Below are positions 15,922 through 26,960 of a stretch of DNA of 36,457 nt, piece after piece. Every line of letters begins with the position of its first letter. The stretch's first letter is position 1. The stretch covers positions 1 to 36,457 of the forward strand of contig DAOUSL010000015.1 of NCBI GenBank assembly GCA_030627235.1, given 5' to 3'. Made by a program: the position numbers and the translations under genes. A model generated the notes under the pieces. It was not told the DNA's origin, searched no databases, and saw only the letters and a program-made list of their open reading frames with translations. The DNA comes from Thioploca sp. (GTDB lineage Bacteria > Pseudomonadota > Gammaproteobacteria > Beggiatoales > Beggiatoaceae).

Positions 15922-17781
15922 CTATTTGTTCTTCATTTCAGAATCTTGCAATAGATAGTAATCCAGAATTTTTTTAGCAATTGGAGCTGCTGTTTTACTA
16001 CCACCACCACCATTTTCTACAATTATAGATATGGCTATACGGGGATTTTTTAATGGGGCAAAGGCTACAAATAAAGCATGGTCATGAAATTTTTTAGGTA
16101 ATCTTCTTGCATTATAACTTTCAGATTGTTTAATTTTTATCACTTGAGCAGTACCAGTTTTACCAGCAAAACGATACCTAGATTTTTTGCCAACTTTACG
16201 AGCTGTTCCTCTGCGACCGTGAACCACTGCTTTCATGCCACCAATTGCAACATTCCAATAAGCTTTATTTTTAAGAGTTATAGTTTCTTTATTAGTTGGT
16301 GGTACTACATTCATTTCGTTAAATTTAGCATCATCCATTGCAAACACAACTCTTGGTTGTTTAAATTGGCCTCGATTACTCAAAGTAGCAGTGGCAACAG
16401 CCAGTTGTAATGGAGTAGCCAACATAAATCCTTGACCAATACCAGCAATGATAGTTTCACCTGGATACCAAAGCTTACCTAATACTCGACGCTTCCATTC
16501 TTTAGATGGCATTAAACCACTTAATTCACCAGCTACATCTATCCCAGTTCGTTTACCAAAACTAAACCGAGTCATAAATTTGTGTAAACGTTCCATACCA
16601 AGGTCATGAGCTAATGAATAAAAATACACATCACAAGATTGTTCTAAAGCCTGATAGAAATTTACACTACCATGGCCAACTTTTTTCCAATCACGATAAC
16701 GATGCTTTTGACCTTTCAAACTAAACCAACCACGACACCAAGTGCGACTATGTTGACTTCTAACTCCATATTCTAAACCAGCTAATCCAACAAAAGCTTT
16801 AATGGTAGAACCAGGAGGATATTGCCCACGAATTGCCCGATTAATAAGCGGTCGATCTGGGGAATCACGTAGGCCATTGTAAGTTTTAAAATCAATTCCA
16901 TTTACAAATGGATTAGGATCATAATGAGGCATGCTTACTAAGGCCAAAACTCCACCACTGGCAGGCTCAATTGCAACTACGGCAGCTTTTTCTTTGGCAA
17001 CTAAACTTTCAGCATATTTTTGTAAGGTGATATCTATATTAAGATAAAGGTTTTTACCTGGTATTGGAGGGCTACGTTCTAAAATACGGACTATACGACC
17101 TTGTACGTTAGTTTCTGCATGTTGAAACCCAGTAGTGCCATGTAATTCCTTTTCATAGTATTTTTCAATACCTATCTTGCCAATATAATTGCTACCTAAA
17201 TAATTAGATTTATCAATAGTTTTAAGTTCTTGTTCATTGATTCTGCCAACATAGCCAATGACATGAACTCCAGTAGCTCCAAGTGGATAATAACGACTTA
17301 GATTACCGGTAATATTAATATCTGGAAATCGATGACTCTGTACTGAAAAACGTGCCATTTCTTCTTCAGTCAATCGATAGCGTAAAGGAACTCCTTTTGA
17401 ACTATGAAATTTGTGTAATTTCTTTTTAAAATGATCGATATCATCTTGTTCTATAGTGATGATTTTGCTTAATTCTGCAAGAGTAAAATCAAGGTCTTTA
17501 ACTTTTTCTGGAATAATTTCTAAACTATAAGAAACTTTATTATCTGCAAGCAATACTCCATTACGATCGTAAATTAATCCTCTAGTTGGAGGCAATGGCA
17601 GAATTTTAATCCGATTTTTCTCAGATAAAGTGTTATAATGTTCATATTCAGTTACTTGTAAAAAAACTAAACGCGCTACTATTATAAATAAACCTAGCAA
17701 CATTAATATCCAAGCAATCACTACCCGATTATAGAAAATCTTATTTTCTCGAACAGAATCTTTAAGAATAAATACTGGCAT
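15922..17781 (-). CDS. mrdA: Penicillin-binding protein 2 (elongasome transpeptidase)
   Basis: This class B transpeptidase works in lateral-wall synthesis with MreBCD and RodA. It has one N-terminal membrane helix (about 19-42), the PBP dimerisation domain starting at TRGLIYDRNG (66-75), and a transpeptidase domain. The active-site serine is in STIK (Ser325, Lys328), the second motif is SCD (382-384) and the third is KTG (541-543). Length (619) is normal. It starts 8 bases after mreD and ends 4 bases before the ABC ATPase gene, so it is within one transcription unit. Confidence 0.96.
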   Translation of the reverse strand: MPVFILKDSVRENKIFYNRVVIAWILMLLGLFIIVARLVFLQVTEYEHYNTLSEKNRIKILPLPPTRGLIYDRNGVLLADNKVSYSLEIIPEKVKDLDFTLAELSKIITIEQDDIDHFKKKLHKFHSSKGVPLRYRLTEEEMARFSVQSHRFPDINITGNLSRYYPLGATGVHVIGYVGRINEQELKTIDKSNYLGSNYIGKIGIEKYYEKELHGTTGFQHAETNVQGRIVRILERSPPIPGKNLYLNIDITLQKYAESLVAKEKAAVVAIEPASGGVLALVSMPHYDPNPFVNGIDFKTYNGLRDSPDRPLINRAIRGQYPPGSTIKAFVGLAGLEYGVRSQHSRTWCRGWFSLKGQKHRYRDWKKVGHGSVNFYQALEQSCDVYFYSLAHDLGMERLHKFMTRFSFGKRTGIDVAGELSGLMPSKEWKRRVLGKLWYPGETIIAGIGQGFMLATPLQLAVATATLSNRGQFKQPRVVFAMDDAKFNEMNVVPPTNKETITLKNKAYWNVAIGGMKAVVHGRRGTARKVGKKSRYRFAGKTGTAQVIKIKQSESYNARRLPKKFHDHALFVAFAPLKNPRIAISIIVENGGGGSKTAAPIAKKILDYYLLQDSEMKNK

Positions 17782-17789
17782 AATATAGC

Positions 17790-18281
17790 TTAAAATACTC
17801 TGTGACTACGTCGCATATCACGCAAAATTACAAATAACCAAGGCCATAATATCATACTGCTAATAGCGGAAAATATAACAGACCAATCCATATGAAAATT
17901 AGTAAAAATGTTATATATCCATATACTTAATGATTGATTAATTATTATTAATCCAAAAATACTAATTGCTTGTTGTAATCTTGAGAATAAACGAATGCGT
18001 AAATGTAATCTGACACTGATGTAGGCAATTATACATAGACTCAACGCATGTTGACCTAATAAAGTATTATTTAATACATCATGGATAATTCCAACTGACC
18101 AACCAGTCACAATTCCGGTTCTATGAGGAAGGGCTATACACCAATATATCAAAACCATTGCTACCCAGTCAGGTCGCCATGCACTAGCCCAAATTGGTAA
18201 TGGCATTATGCTTAACATGAAACTAAAAATAAAACTCAGTACAATAACCCAAGTACCATGAGGACGTAATACTAAATTCAT
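17790..18281 (-). CDS. mreD: Rod-shape-determining protein MreD
   Basis: A hydrophobic protein of 163 residues with about five membrane segments, between mreC and mrdA. It opens with RPHGTWVIVLSFIFSFMLSI, and contains RPDWVAMVLIYWCIALPHR and GIIHDVLNNTLLGQHAL, which match the conserved regions of MreD. MreD is the inner-membrane partner of MreC in the rod complex. Composition and order leave little doubt. Confidence 0.92.
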   Translation of the reverse strand: MNLVLRPHGTWVIVLSFIFSFMLSIMPLPIWASAWRPDWVAMVLIYWCIALPHRTGIVTGWSVGIIHDVLNNTLLGQHALSLCIIAYISVRLHLRIRLFSRLQQAISIFGLIIINQSLSIWIYNIFTNFHMDWSVIFSAISSMILWPWLFVILRDMRRSHRVF

Positions 18282-18312
18282 TATTCAGAAACCAAATTTA
18301 AAATAGGTTGCA

Positions 18313-19140
18313 TCATTTTTTCCATACTAATAAAACTTCACGGTTACGTTCTAAAATTGCTCTTGGTAAAGCATGAACTTGTGCATAAGGTTTGCCTATA
18401 TCTGGAGTCACTTCTATAACTGTGCCTACTGGATAACCTTTGGGAAATTTTTGGCCTATACCAGAAGTAACGATTAAATCACCTACTTTAATCCCTGTAT
18501 TTAATCCAGTATTAGATAAATATAATAATGATAAGCGGTTTAAAGTTCCCATACCTTTAGCAATAGTTCGCAATCCAGTTCTTACTACTTGTACCGGTAA
18601 CTCATGTTCTGGATCAGTAATTAACATCACTACGCTAGAAAATAATCCAATTTGAGTAATTTGTCCCATCACTCCTTTAGCATCTATCACTGGTTGATTG
18701 ATAAATACGTCACTATTTTTACCTTTGTTAATCAACACATTACGTTTAGACTGTTCTAAATCAACTGCTAATACTTCAGCAACTTGAACTCGTTCTCCAA
18801 CTTCTTTAGAAGAATCTAATAAATAACGTAATCTATGATTTTCATCTTTTAAATGCTCAAATTTCTGCAATGCAACTTGCAACTGTAAATTTTCTGTACG
18901 CAACTTAGCGTTTTCATTTAATAATTTATTTCTACTACTAGCACTTTCTGAAAGCCATTGACCAATTTTAATAGGCATATCAACTAAATATTGAAGTGGA
19001 TATACCGCTCCTAACAGATAAGTACGCACAGTAGTTAAATAGTTGAAGCGAACATCTGCTACCATTAAAGTAATTGACAATAATACAAATATTATCATTT
19101 TTAATGCTAAAGACCGTCCATTTATAACTGAAGGTTTCAT
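18313..19140 (-). CDS. mreC: Rod-shape-determining protein MreC
   Basis: A bitopic protein of 275 residues. It has one membrane helix (about 14-30), a coiled coil (about 68-105, where LLNENAKLRTENLQLQVAL gives a clear heptad pattern), and a periplasmic two-barrel beta domain with GVMGQI, LITDPEHELPVQV and VTSGIGQKFPKGYPVG. MreC scaffolds the elongation complex and activates PBP2. It follows mreB by 2 bases and precedes mreD by 31. Confidence 0.95.
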   Translation of the reverse strand: MKPSVINGRSLALKMIIFVLLSITLMVADVRFNYLTTVRTYLLGAVYPLQYLVDMPIKIGQWLSESASSRNKLLNENAKLRTENLQLQVALQKFEHLKDENHRLRYLLDSSKEVGERVQVAEVLAVDLEQSKRNVLINKGKNSDVFINQPVIDAKGVMGQITQIGLFSSVVMLITDPEHELPVQVVRTGLRTIAKGMGTLNRLSLLYLSNTGLNTGIKVGDLIVTSGIGQKFPKGYPVGTVIEVTPDIGKPYAQVHALPRAILERNREVLLVWKK

Positions 19141-19142
19141 TA

Positions 19143-20225
<1,083 letters not shown>

Positions 20226-20258
20226 TTAGTAAAATTATTGAGCTTAAGATTAAAGATT

Positions 20259-21605
20259 TTAACAATGTACTGCTTGTTTTACTGCTTCTGCTAATTGATA
20301 AGCTATATTATCTACTTGTTGTTTATTGGTACCTTCTACCATAACTCTAATCAATGGTTCAGTTCCAGAAGGACGTAGTAATATTCGCCCATTTTCTTGT
20401 AATTGCTGTTCAGCTGCTTTAACTGCTGTTTGCACTGATTTTTGGGAAATTATATCTATTTTGGAATCAATTGGTACATTAATCATTACTTGAGGATATT
20501 TTTGGATTGCTGATTTCAAAATATGTAATGGTAAACCAGTTTTCACAATAACTTCTAATACTTGCAAGGCTGTTATGATACCATCTCCAGTAGTAGTACG
20601 ATCTAAACAGACTATATGTCCAGATGCTTCACCACCTAAATTTCCGCCTTGTTGTTGTAACATTTTTATTACATGTCGATCTCCGACTGCAGCCCGTTCA
20701 AAAGCAATTCCTTGTTTTTTAAAAGCCTGTTCCAACCCTAAATTGCTCATTATAGTGCCAATAACTGGCTCTTGCAACTGGTTATTCTGTTGACGATCTT
20801 TAGCAATAATAAACAATAATTCATCACCATCAACAATTTCACCTTTAGCATCAACCATCAATACTCGGTCGCCATCACCATCCAATGCAATCCCTAAATC
20901 CGCATTTTGATATAAAACAGCAGTTTGTAAAGCTTGTGGTTGAGTAGCACCATAACCAGTATTAATATTTAAGCCATTTGGTTGAGCCCCTATAACTTCA
21001 ACATTAGCTCCTAATTCACGAAACACATTTGGAGCAACGTGATAGGTAGCACCATTAGCACAATCTACTACTATTTTTAAACTTTTAAGGTTGGCATCGA
21101 AAGGAATTGTACTTTTGCAAAATTCAATATAACGACCGGCTGCATCATCAATACGTTCAGCTTTACCTAATCGATCTGATGCGACAGTTTTCATCTCTTT
21201 TTCCATTTCAGCTTCAATAGCAAGTTCAATTTCATCTGGTAATTTAGTACCACTACCAGAAAAAAATTTAATCCCATTGTCTTGAAATGGATTATGAGAA
21301 GCACTAATAACAATCCCTGCAACTGCATGAAAAGTTCTGGTAAGGTATGCAATAGCCGGAGTTGGCATAGGCCCTAATAAACGTATATCCATACCAGCTG
21401 CAGATAAACCGGCTTGTAATGCTGACTCGAACATATATCCAGAAATACGAGTATCTTTACCAATTAAAATCTTATTTTTATTGTGTCCGTTAGCTAAAAC
21501 CCGTCCAGTAGCCCAACCTAATTTTAGAATAAAATCTGGAGTTATTGGGGGAACACCAACAGTACCACGTATACCATCAGTACCAAAATATCGTTTCATT
21601 TTCAT
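20259..21605 (-). CDS. glmM: Phosphoglucosamine mutase GlmM
   Basis: It converts glucosamine-6-phosphate to glucosamine-1-phosphate for UDP-GlcNAc synthesis in the cytoplasm. Seen are [10 protein letters not shown] at the N-terminus, the phosphoserine loop SASHNP (Ser103 as phosphate carrier), the Mg site LDGDGDR and the phosphate-binding [12 protein letters not shown] near the end. The ATG at 21605 lies seven bases from an AGGAT site; the second ATG at 21599 (MKRYFG) matches the family start equally well. Being upstream of mreB links precursor supply with wall elongation. Confidence 0.95.
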   Translation of the reverse strand: MKMKRYFGTDGIRGTVGVPPITPDFILKLGWATGRVLANGHNKNKILIGKDTRISGYMFESALQAGLSAAGMDIRLLGPMPTPAIAYLTRTFHAVAGIVISASHNPFQDNGIKFFSGSGTKLPDEIELAIEAEMEKEMKTVASDRLGKAERIDDAAGRYIEFCKSTIPFDANLKSLKIVVDCANGATYHVAPNVFRELGANVEVIGAQPNGLNINTGYGATQPQALQTAVLYQNADLGIALDGDGDRVLMVDAKGEIVDGDELLFIIAKDRQQNNQLQEPVIGTIMSNLGLEQAFKKQGIAFERAAVGDRHVIKMLQQQGGNLGGEASGHIVCLDRTTTGDGIITALQVLEVIVKTGLPLHILKSAIQKYPQVMINVPIDSKIDIISQKSVQTAVKAAEQQLQENGRILLRPSGTEPLIRVMVEGTNKQQVDNIAYQLAEAVKQAVHC

Positions 21606-21619
21606 TATCTATCCTTGTT

Positions 21620-21815
21620 TTATTTCTGTTTCAATATTAACAAGGTAATATCATTATAAACTTCATCTGCTGGTTCAATAAATCTGGCAATATCTAAAGT
21701 TTTAATTTGCTATAATTCTTGTTCTTTAGTTAATACTACCTGTTCTAATTGACGACCCACATTTAATTCAGCACCTAACCGTAGGTTTTCTGTTTGTAAA
21801 CGCTCGTTCAATCTT
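21620..21815 (-). pseudogene. SpoIIE-type phosphatase remnant with internal deletion
   Basis: The reverse strand reads NERLQTENLRLGAELNVGRQ, then LEQVVLTKEQEL, a stop, and QIKTLDIARFIEPADEV. It runs on in frame to YNDITLLILKQK and a stop at 21620-21622. The first part matches the linker and start of the PP2C-like SpoIIE phosphatase domain as found after sensor or response-regulator domains (EPADEV is normally followed by GGDYYD). The last part matches that domain's extreme C-terminus (YDDITLLVLKQK). Some 200 codons of catalytic core are missing, one in-frame stop is present, and the N-terminal domains are gone. It is a dead relic in the glmM leader. Confidence 0.75.
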
Positions 21816-22393
21816 TATACCTAACTTATTATGCTAAAAAGAATATAACCATTAATTTAAAGTTGGATTATATTATTAATAAACCATTGATGATATAGAA
21901 TTCAGTATACATTATGGCAGTAGTATAACAAATATCATACTTAATTGTCTAATTTCATAATTACTTACTTTATGATGATAAATTTTAAGCATATTTTAGG
22001 TAAGTTACAATTAAATTATATAATGTTCTTAAAAATATTTAATGAATATCAATTAAAAATAAGTAACATTCATAAATTATAAATGACAGTTATACTTAAA
22101 AATTCTTATATATCAATAAAATTAATAACTTTACAGATTAAGGTAAAGAACCATCTTGAACCAAAATTAGCTCTTCAAAAAATTTAATTATTCATATCTT
22201 TAGATGATTGATTACTACTTTATTCAATCTTAACTCTTAATTTGTATAAAGTGAATTTAATTAAAAATTAACTACTAATAACTAAAGAATCACTGTAGTT
22301 TAATAAGATTAACTCTGGTAATTAAATTAGCATAATGATAATATCATTTACCAATTTAGATATATTCAATCAATGTCAAGACATAATCCATAA
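21816..22393. other. AT-rich divergent gap, no gene seen
   Basis: About 580 bases between the phosphatase remnant and murF hold no open frame with recognisable motifs on either strand. The stretch is extremely AT-rich and has no strong hairpin. Promoters for glmM (minus) and murF (plus) must lie in or near it, but many TATAAT-like boxes prevent a reliable choice. Confidence 0.5.
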
Positions 22394-23734
22394 ATGTTTA
22401 ATTTAACTAAAATAGCAGTAGATTTAAATGCAGTTTTAACTGGTGCTGATACTAAATTTACCAGTTGTAGTATAGATACTCGTCAATTACAATCAGGAGC
22501 TATTTATATAGCTTTAGCTGGTGAAAATTTTAATGGTCATGATTTTATACAGCAGGCTCAAAATAAAGGAGCTGTGGCTGCTATAGTTTCTAGTAATGTT
22601 AAAACTGATTTACCAACTTTACTAGTTGATGATACTCGTAAAGCTTTAGGAAAATTAGCCAATTTATGGCGGCAAAATTTTGATTTGCCTATAATTGCAG
22701 TTACTGGTAGTAACGGGAAAACGACTACTAAAGAAATGTTGAAAGCTATTTTCACCCAACAATCTCCTTCAGTATTAGCGACTAAAGGTAATCTTAATAA
22801 TGAAATTGGTGTACCTTTAACTCTGTTTAACTTAAACCATGAACATCGTTATGCAGTAGTAGAAATGGGAGCTAATCATATCGGAGAGATTGCCAATTTG
22901 ACTACAATGGTAGAACCTACTTGTGCTGTGATAACTCAATGCTCTCCAGCTCATTTAGAAGGTTTTGGAACTATTGAAAGAGTGGCTAAAGCCAAGGGTG
23001 AAATTTTTACTCAGTTACCAGATGATGGAATTGCGATCATTAATAATGATGATGTATACGCAAAATTATGGCATGATTTAGCCACTCCTCACAAAATCAA
23101 TACTTATGGTTTAAACAATGCTGATATAACTGCAACAGATATAAATTTACAGAATGCTAGTAGCAAATTTAACTTACAAACTCCAATAGGAAATATTATT
23201 ATCAACTTACCATTACCTGGTAAACATAATATAATGAATGCGTTAGCAGCAACTGCTTGTGCATTAACTTGTGATTGTTCTTTACATACTATTCAACAAG
23301 GTCTGCAAACTATGCAGCCAGTAGCTGGAAGATTACAAATTATACAGGGAAAACAAGGAATTACCTTGCTAAATGATACCTATAATGCTAATCCTGCCTC
23401 ACTTAAAGCTGCTTTACAAGTCTTACAAAATACTGCTAGTCCTCATTGGTTAGCACTTGGTGATATGGGTGAATTAGGAGAAGATTCTATAAAATTTCAT
23501 CAACAAGCTGGTCAATTGGCCAAAAAATTTGGAGTAGAAAAATTATGGACTATAGGAAATATAAGCCATCATGCTACTAATAGTTTTGGCAATGGAAGCT
23601 GTCATTTTAGCAATCATGCTGATTTAATGCAAGCAATATCAAGCCAATTACCATCTCTAGCAACTTTATTAATAAAAGGTTCACGTGATATGCAAATGGA
23701 AAAAATAGTACATGCTTTACAGGAAGGAAATTAA
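22394..23734 (+). CDS. murF: UDP-MurNAc-tripeptide--D-Ala-D-Ala ligase MurF
   Basis: Cytoplasmic ligase that adds D-Ala-D-Ala to complete the UDP-MurNAc-pentapeptide. Visible are the N-terminal substrate domain ([16 protein letters not shown]), the ATP loop GSNGKTT (105-111), [10 protein letters not shown] in the central domain, and [16 protein letters not shown], which is diagnostic for MurF. Length (446) is normal. murE, normally just upstream, is absent; the gene follows a non-coding gap, while mraY follows two bases later. Confidence 0.95.
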   Translation: MFNLTKIAVDLNAVLTGADTKFTSCSIDTRQLQSGAIYIALAGENFNGHDFIQQAQNKGAVAAIVSSNVKTDLPTLLVDDTRKALGKLANLWRQNFDLPIIAVTGSNGKTTTKEMLKAIFTQQSPSVLATKGNLNNEIGVPLTLFNLNHEHRYAVVEMGANHIGEIANLTTMVEPTCAVITQCSPAHLEGFGTIERVAKAKGEIFTQLPDDGIAIINNDDVYAKLWHDLATPHKINTYGLNNADITATDINLQNASSKFNLQTPIGNIIINLPLPGKHNIMNALAATACALTCDCSLHTIQQGLQTMQPVAGRLQIIQGKQGITLLNDTYNANPASLKAALQVLQNTASPHWLALGDMGELGEDSIKFHQQAGQLAKKFGVEKLWTIGNISHHATNSFGNGSCHFSNHADLMQAISSQLPSLATLLIKGSRDMQMEKIVHALQEGN

Positions 23735-23736
23735 AT

Positions 23737-24822
23737 ATGTTGTTATGGCTTAGTGAATATCTAACGAATTTTTATACTGGTTTCAATGTATTCCAATATA
23801 TAACTTTGAGAGCAATTTTGGGAACAATAACTGCTTTAGGTATATCTTTATTGATTGGACCTTTTATGATTCGTAGTTTAAGTCGTAATCAAATTGGCCA
23901 ATGTGTACGTGATGATGGTCCAGAAACTCATTTATCTAAAGCTGGCACTCCGACTATGGGTGGGGCATTGATTTTAGTATCTATTGCAATTAGTACATTA
24001 ATATGGGGTGATTTATCTAATCGGTTCGTATGGATAGTTCTGATTGTAACCTTATTATTTGGTTTAATTGGTTTTATCGATGATTATCGTAAAATTGCTT
24101 TAGGTAACTCCAAAGGATTATCTGCTAAACAAAAATATTTCTGGCAATCAGTGTTTGGATTGGGAGCTGCTTTTGTTCTAGTTGCTACAGCTCAATCTCC
24201 TAATGAAACTCAGTTAATCATTCCATTTTTTAAAAATATGGGATTTCATCTTGCTCCTTGGGCATTTATCTTGTTGAGTTACTTTGTTATTGTTGGAACT
24301 AGCAATGCGGTTAACTTAACTGATGGCTTAGATGGTTTGGCGATTTTACCCACTGTCTTAGTGGCTGGAGCTTTAGGAATTTTTGCTTATACTGCTGGCC
24401 ATATAAATTTCGCTAATTATTTAACGATTCCTTATATTGCTGGAGTTGGCGAAGTTATGGTTTTCTGTGGAGCTATAGTTGGGGCTGGTTTGGGTTTTTT
24501 ATGGTTCAATACTTATCCTGCACAAGTGTTTATGGGTGATGTAGGAGCTTTAGGTTTAGGAGCAGCACTTGGTATTATTGCAATTGTAGTTCGCCAAGAA
24601 CTGGTATTAATGATAATGGGCGGATTATTTGTAATGGAAACAATTTCAGTAATTTTACAAGTTGCCTCTTTCAAACTGACTGGAAAACGTATCTTTCGGA
24701 TGGCTCCTTTACATCATCATTTTGAGTTAAAAGGCTGGCCAGAACCAAGGGTAATCGTTAGATTTTGGATAATTACAGTAGTCTTAGTATTAATAGGATT
24801 AGCAACTTTAAAAATTCGTTAA
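23737..24822 (+). CDS. mraY: Phospho-MurNAc-pentapeptide transferase MraY
   Basis: An integral inner-membrane enzyme that transfers phospho-MurNAc-pentapeptide to undecaprenyl phosphate, making lipid I. About ten hydrophobic segments are present, with family motifs KAGTPTMGG (68-76), FIDDYRK with Asp115-Asp116, NLTDGLDG (193-200) and [13 protein letters not shown] near the end. Length (361) is typical. Its ribosome site AAGGAAA lies at the end of murF, so the two are coupled. murD, ftsW and murG do not follow; a palindromic repeat and a TRAP permease gene do. Confidence 0.96.
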   Translation: MLLWLSEYLTNFYTGFNVFQYITLRAILGTITALGISLLIGPFMIRSLSRNQIGQCVRDDGPETHLSKAGTPTMGGALILVSIAISTLIWGDLSNRFVWIVLIVTLLFGLIGFIDDYRKIALGNSKGLSAKQKYFWQSVFGLGAAFVLVATAQSPNETQLIIPFFKNMGFHLAPWAFILLSYFVIVGTSNAVNLTDGLDGLAILPTVLVAGALGIFAYTAGHINFANYLTIPYIAGVGEVMVFCGAIVGAGLGFLWFNTYPAQVFMGDVGALGLGAALGIIAIVVRQELVLMIMGGLFVMETISVILQVASFKLTGKRIFRMAPLHHHFELKGWPEPRVIVRFWIITVVLVLIGLATLKIR

Positions 24823-24846
24823 ATAAATAATATTATGTATAGATAT

Positions 24847-24909
24847 GTAGGATGCAATGAACGAAGGGAATTGCATCAAGATGTAATTCGTAAACTCATT
24901 ACATCCTAC
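24847..24909. repeat. Palindromic two-hairpin repeat, copy B (inverted orientation)
   Basis: GTAGGATG ... CATCCTAC ends enclose hairpins GATGCAAT/ATTGCATC and GATGTAAT/ATTACATC, here in the opposite order to copies A and D and joined by a very short spacer (AA). It lies 24 bases after mraY, so it may form the 3' end of that transcript. Confidence 0.85.
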
Positions 24910-24973
24910 AAAAAATAGGAAAAATATATAACAATATTTTTGTAAGAAAATCAATTTAAAGGAATTATATAAC

Positions 24974-26278
24974 ATGGAAGTTTGGGCCTTGGTAATGTTT
25001 GCTGTGTTAATAATAGCAATATTAATCGGTTATCCAGTTGCATTTACCTTGGGAGCAGTTGCTCTATTATTCGGTAGTATTTTCCTAGATTTTAGCTTTT
25101 TCAATCTATTACCCATGCGAATCTGGGGCATAATGACCAATTTTACCCTATTGGCAGTGCCACTATTTGTATTTATGGGAATAGTACTAGAAAAATCTGG
25201 ATTGGCAGAAGATTTATTGGAAACTATGGGAGCATTGTTTGGCTCATTACGTGGTGGATTAGCAATTTCGATCATAATTGTGGGAGCTTTTTTGGCTGCA
25301 ACAACTGGCGTAGTGGGTGCGACCGTAGTTACCATGGGTATAATTGCTTTACCATCATTGTTAAAAAATGGTTATTCGCCCTACCTTGCCACTGGAGTAA
25401 TTGCTACTTCTGGGACTTTAGGCCAAATCATTCCACCAAGTATCATATTGATTTTATTAGCAGATATGATTGGAGTTCCAGTTGGTAGATTATTTCTTGG
25501 GGCAGTTCTGCCAGGGATACTACTAATTGGATTATATTTAGCATATGTGATAGTGAAAGCATGGCGAGACCCAGAATCAGCTCCAGCTTTAAATATTGAT
25601 ATAGATATTAGTTGGTTGCGAATCATAAAGACAGTATTACCAATTTTCATATTAATTTTTGCTGTGTTGGGTACAATATTTATTGGTATTGCAACTCCAA
25701 CTGAATCAGCAGCTTTTGGAGCAATTGGAGCTTTAATCTTAGCTCATAAACGTTTAAGTTTGCAGAGTTTACAAGAAGCCATGCAACATACTACTCGTTT
25801 GACTAGTATGGTATTTATGATTTTAATTGGAGCTACTGCATTTGGTCTTGTATTTCGAGGCATGGGTGGGGACAGATTAGTCCATGATATTTTGACTCAA
25901 TTACCAGGTGGAGCTTGGGGTTTCATGTTGATTAGTTTATTAATAGTTTTTATTTTAGGCTTTTTTTTAGATTTCTTGGAAATTTGTTTTATCGTAGTAC
26001 CAATACTAGCTCCAATAGCCGAGTTCTTCCAAATAGATTTACTCTGGTTTGCTGTTTTAATTGCCGTGAATTTACAAACTTCATTTTTAACTCCACCATT
26101 TGGTTTTTCCTTATTTTATCTTAAAGCTGTCGCACCACCAACCATGCCGATTACTACTATTTATAAAGGTGTAATCCCATTCGTAATTTTACAATTAATT
26201 GGATTGATATTATTAATTTTATTTCCACAAATAACTTTATGGTTACCAAATTTAGTAGACAGTTGGTTTGGTCTTTGA
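24974..26278 (+). CDS. TRAP transporter large permease (DctM family)
   Basis: A protein of 434 residues with about 12 hydrophobic segments, the size and layout of the DctM subunit of tripartite ATP-independent periplasmic transporters. Family stretches seen are AVPLFVFMGIVLEKSGLAEDLL, here only in part (VPLFVFMGIVLEKSGLAE), then GVVGATVVTMG, SGTLGQIIPPSI and LQTSFLTPPFGFSLFYL. It should import an organic acid or related solute with Na+ or H+. The small permease (DctQ) and binding protein (DctP) are not adjacent, so the gene is an orphan here. AAGGA precedes the ATG. Confidence 0.88.
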   Translation: MEVWALVMFAVLIIAILIGYPVAFTLGAVALLFGSIFLDFSFFNLLPMRIWGIMTNFTLLAVPLFVFMGIVLEKSGLAEDLLETMGALFGSLRGGLAISIIIVGAFLAATTGVVGATVVTMGIIALPSLLKNGYSPYLATGVIATSGTLGQIIPPSIILILLADMIGVPVGRLFLGAVLPGILLIGLYLAYVIVKAWRDPESAPALNIDIDISWLRIIKTVLPIFILIFAVLGTIFIGIATPTESAAFGAIGALILAHKRLSLQSLQEAMQHTTRLTSMVFMILIGATAFGLVFRGMGGDRLVHDILTQLPGGAWGFMLISLLIVFILGFFLDFLEICFIVVPILAPIAEFFQIDLLWFAVLIAVNLQTSFLTPPFGFSLFYLKAVAPPTMPITTIYKGVIPFVILQLIGLILLILFPQITLWLPNLVDSWFGL

Positions 26279-26410
26279 TCATGCTATCATAAAATGAATC
26301 TTAAAAGCTTTCAGCATAATATCAGATAAAAAATTTCTAAAAACTAGACTAGATAAGGGATACATGCGATAATCCGTATGTAAAATATCCTAAAGAAGTA
26401 ATTACTAAAT

Positions 26411-26956
26411 ATGCAAAAATTTGTGATACTTGATAGAGATGGAGTAATTAATTATGATTCAGATACTTATATCAAATCACCAGATGAATGGCAACCTATT
26501 CCTGGTAGTTTAGATGCTATAGCTCGTTTAACTCAAGCTCAATATCGTGTTATTGTAATAACCAACCAGTCTGGGATTGCACGTAAACTATTTACCTTGG
26601 ATGATTTAAGTCAAATCCATATAAAAATGCACCAACAATTATCCAATATAGGTGGTATAGTTGAAGCCATTTTCTTTTGCCCTCATAATGATGAGCATAA
26701 ATGTAAATGTCGTAAACCATGCCCTGGACTTTTTCATGAATTTTCTGATCGATTAAATACTCCTTTAGCACAAATATATGCAGTAGGTGATTCATTGCGT
26801 GATTTGCAAGCTGCAACTGTATCTGGAGCAAAACCAGTTCTAGTTTTGACTGGTAAAGGGAAGAAAACTTTAAATGATGATAGGTTGCAAGATATTGGTA
26901 CAATACCTATTTATACCGATTTAGCAGCCTTTGTAGATAATCTATTGATAAATTAA
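26411..26956 (+). CDS. gmhB: D-glycero-D-manno-heptose 1,7-bisphosphate phosphatase GmhB
   Basis: A HAD-family phosphatase of the LPS heptose pathway. The nucleophile motif is LDRDGV with Asp8 and Asp10; motif II is VITNQSGIAR; a Cys/His zinc loop reads CPHNDEHKCKCRKPCPG; motif IV lies in AVGDSLRDLQAA. The zinc loop separates GmhB from other HAD enzymes. Length (181) is normal. It is followed after four bases by plsC, a pairing common in gammaproteobacteria. The 132-base gap upstream contains only a weak hairpin near 26361. Confidence 0.93.
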   Translation: MQKFVILDRDGVINYDSDTYIKSPDEWQPIPGSLDAIARLTQAQYRVIVITNQSGIARKLFTLDDLSQIHIKMHQQLSNIGGIVEAIFFCPHNDEHKCKCRKPCPGLFHEFSDRLNTPLAQIYAVGDSLRDLQAATVSGAKPVLVLTGKGKKTLNDDRLQDIGTIPIYTDLAAFVDNLLIN

Positions 26957-26960
26957 AATA

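Noticed and set aside
26361-26390. Hairpin ACATGCG/CGTATGT before gmhB
   Set aside because: A short stem with a wobble pair, no T tract and no known regulatory motif; too weak to call.
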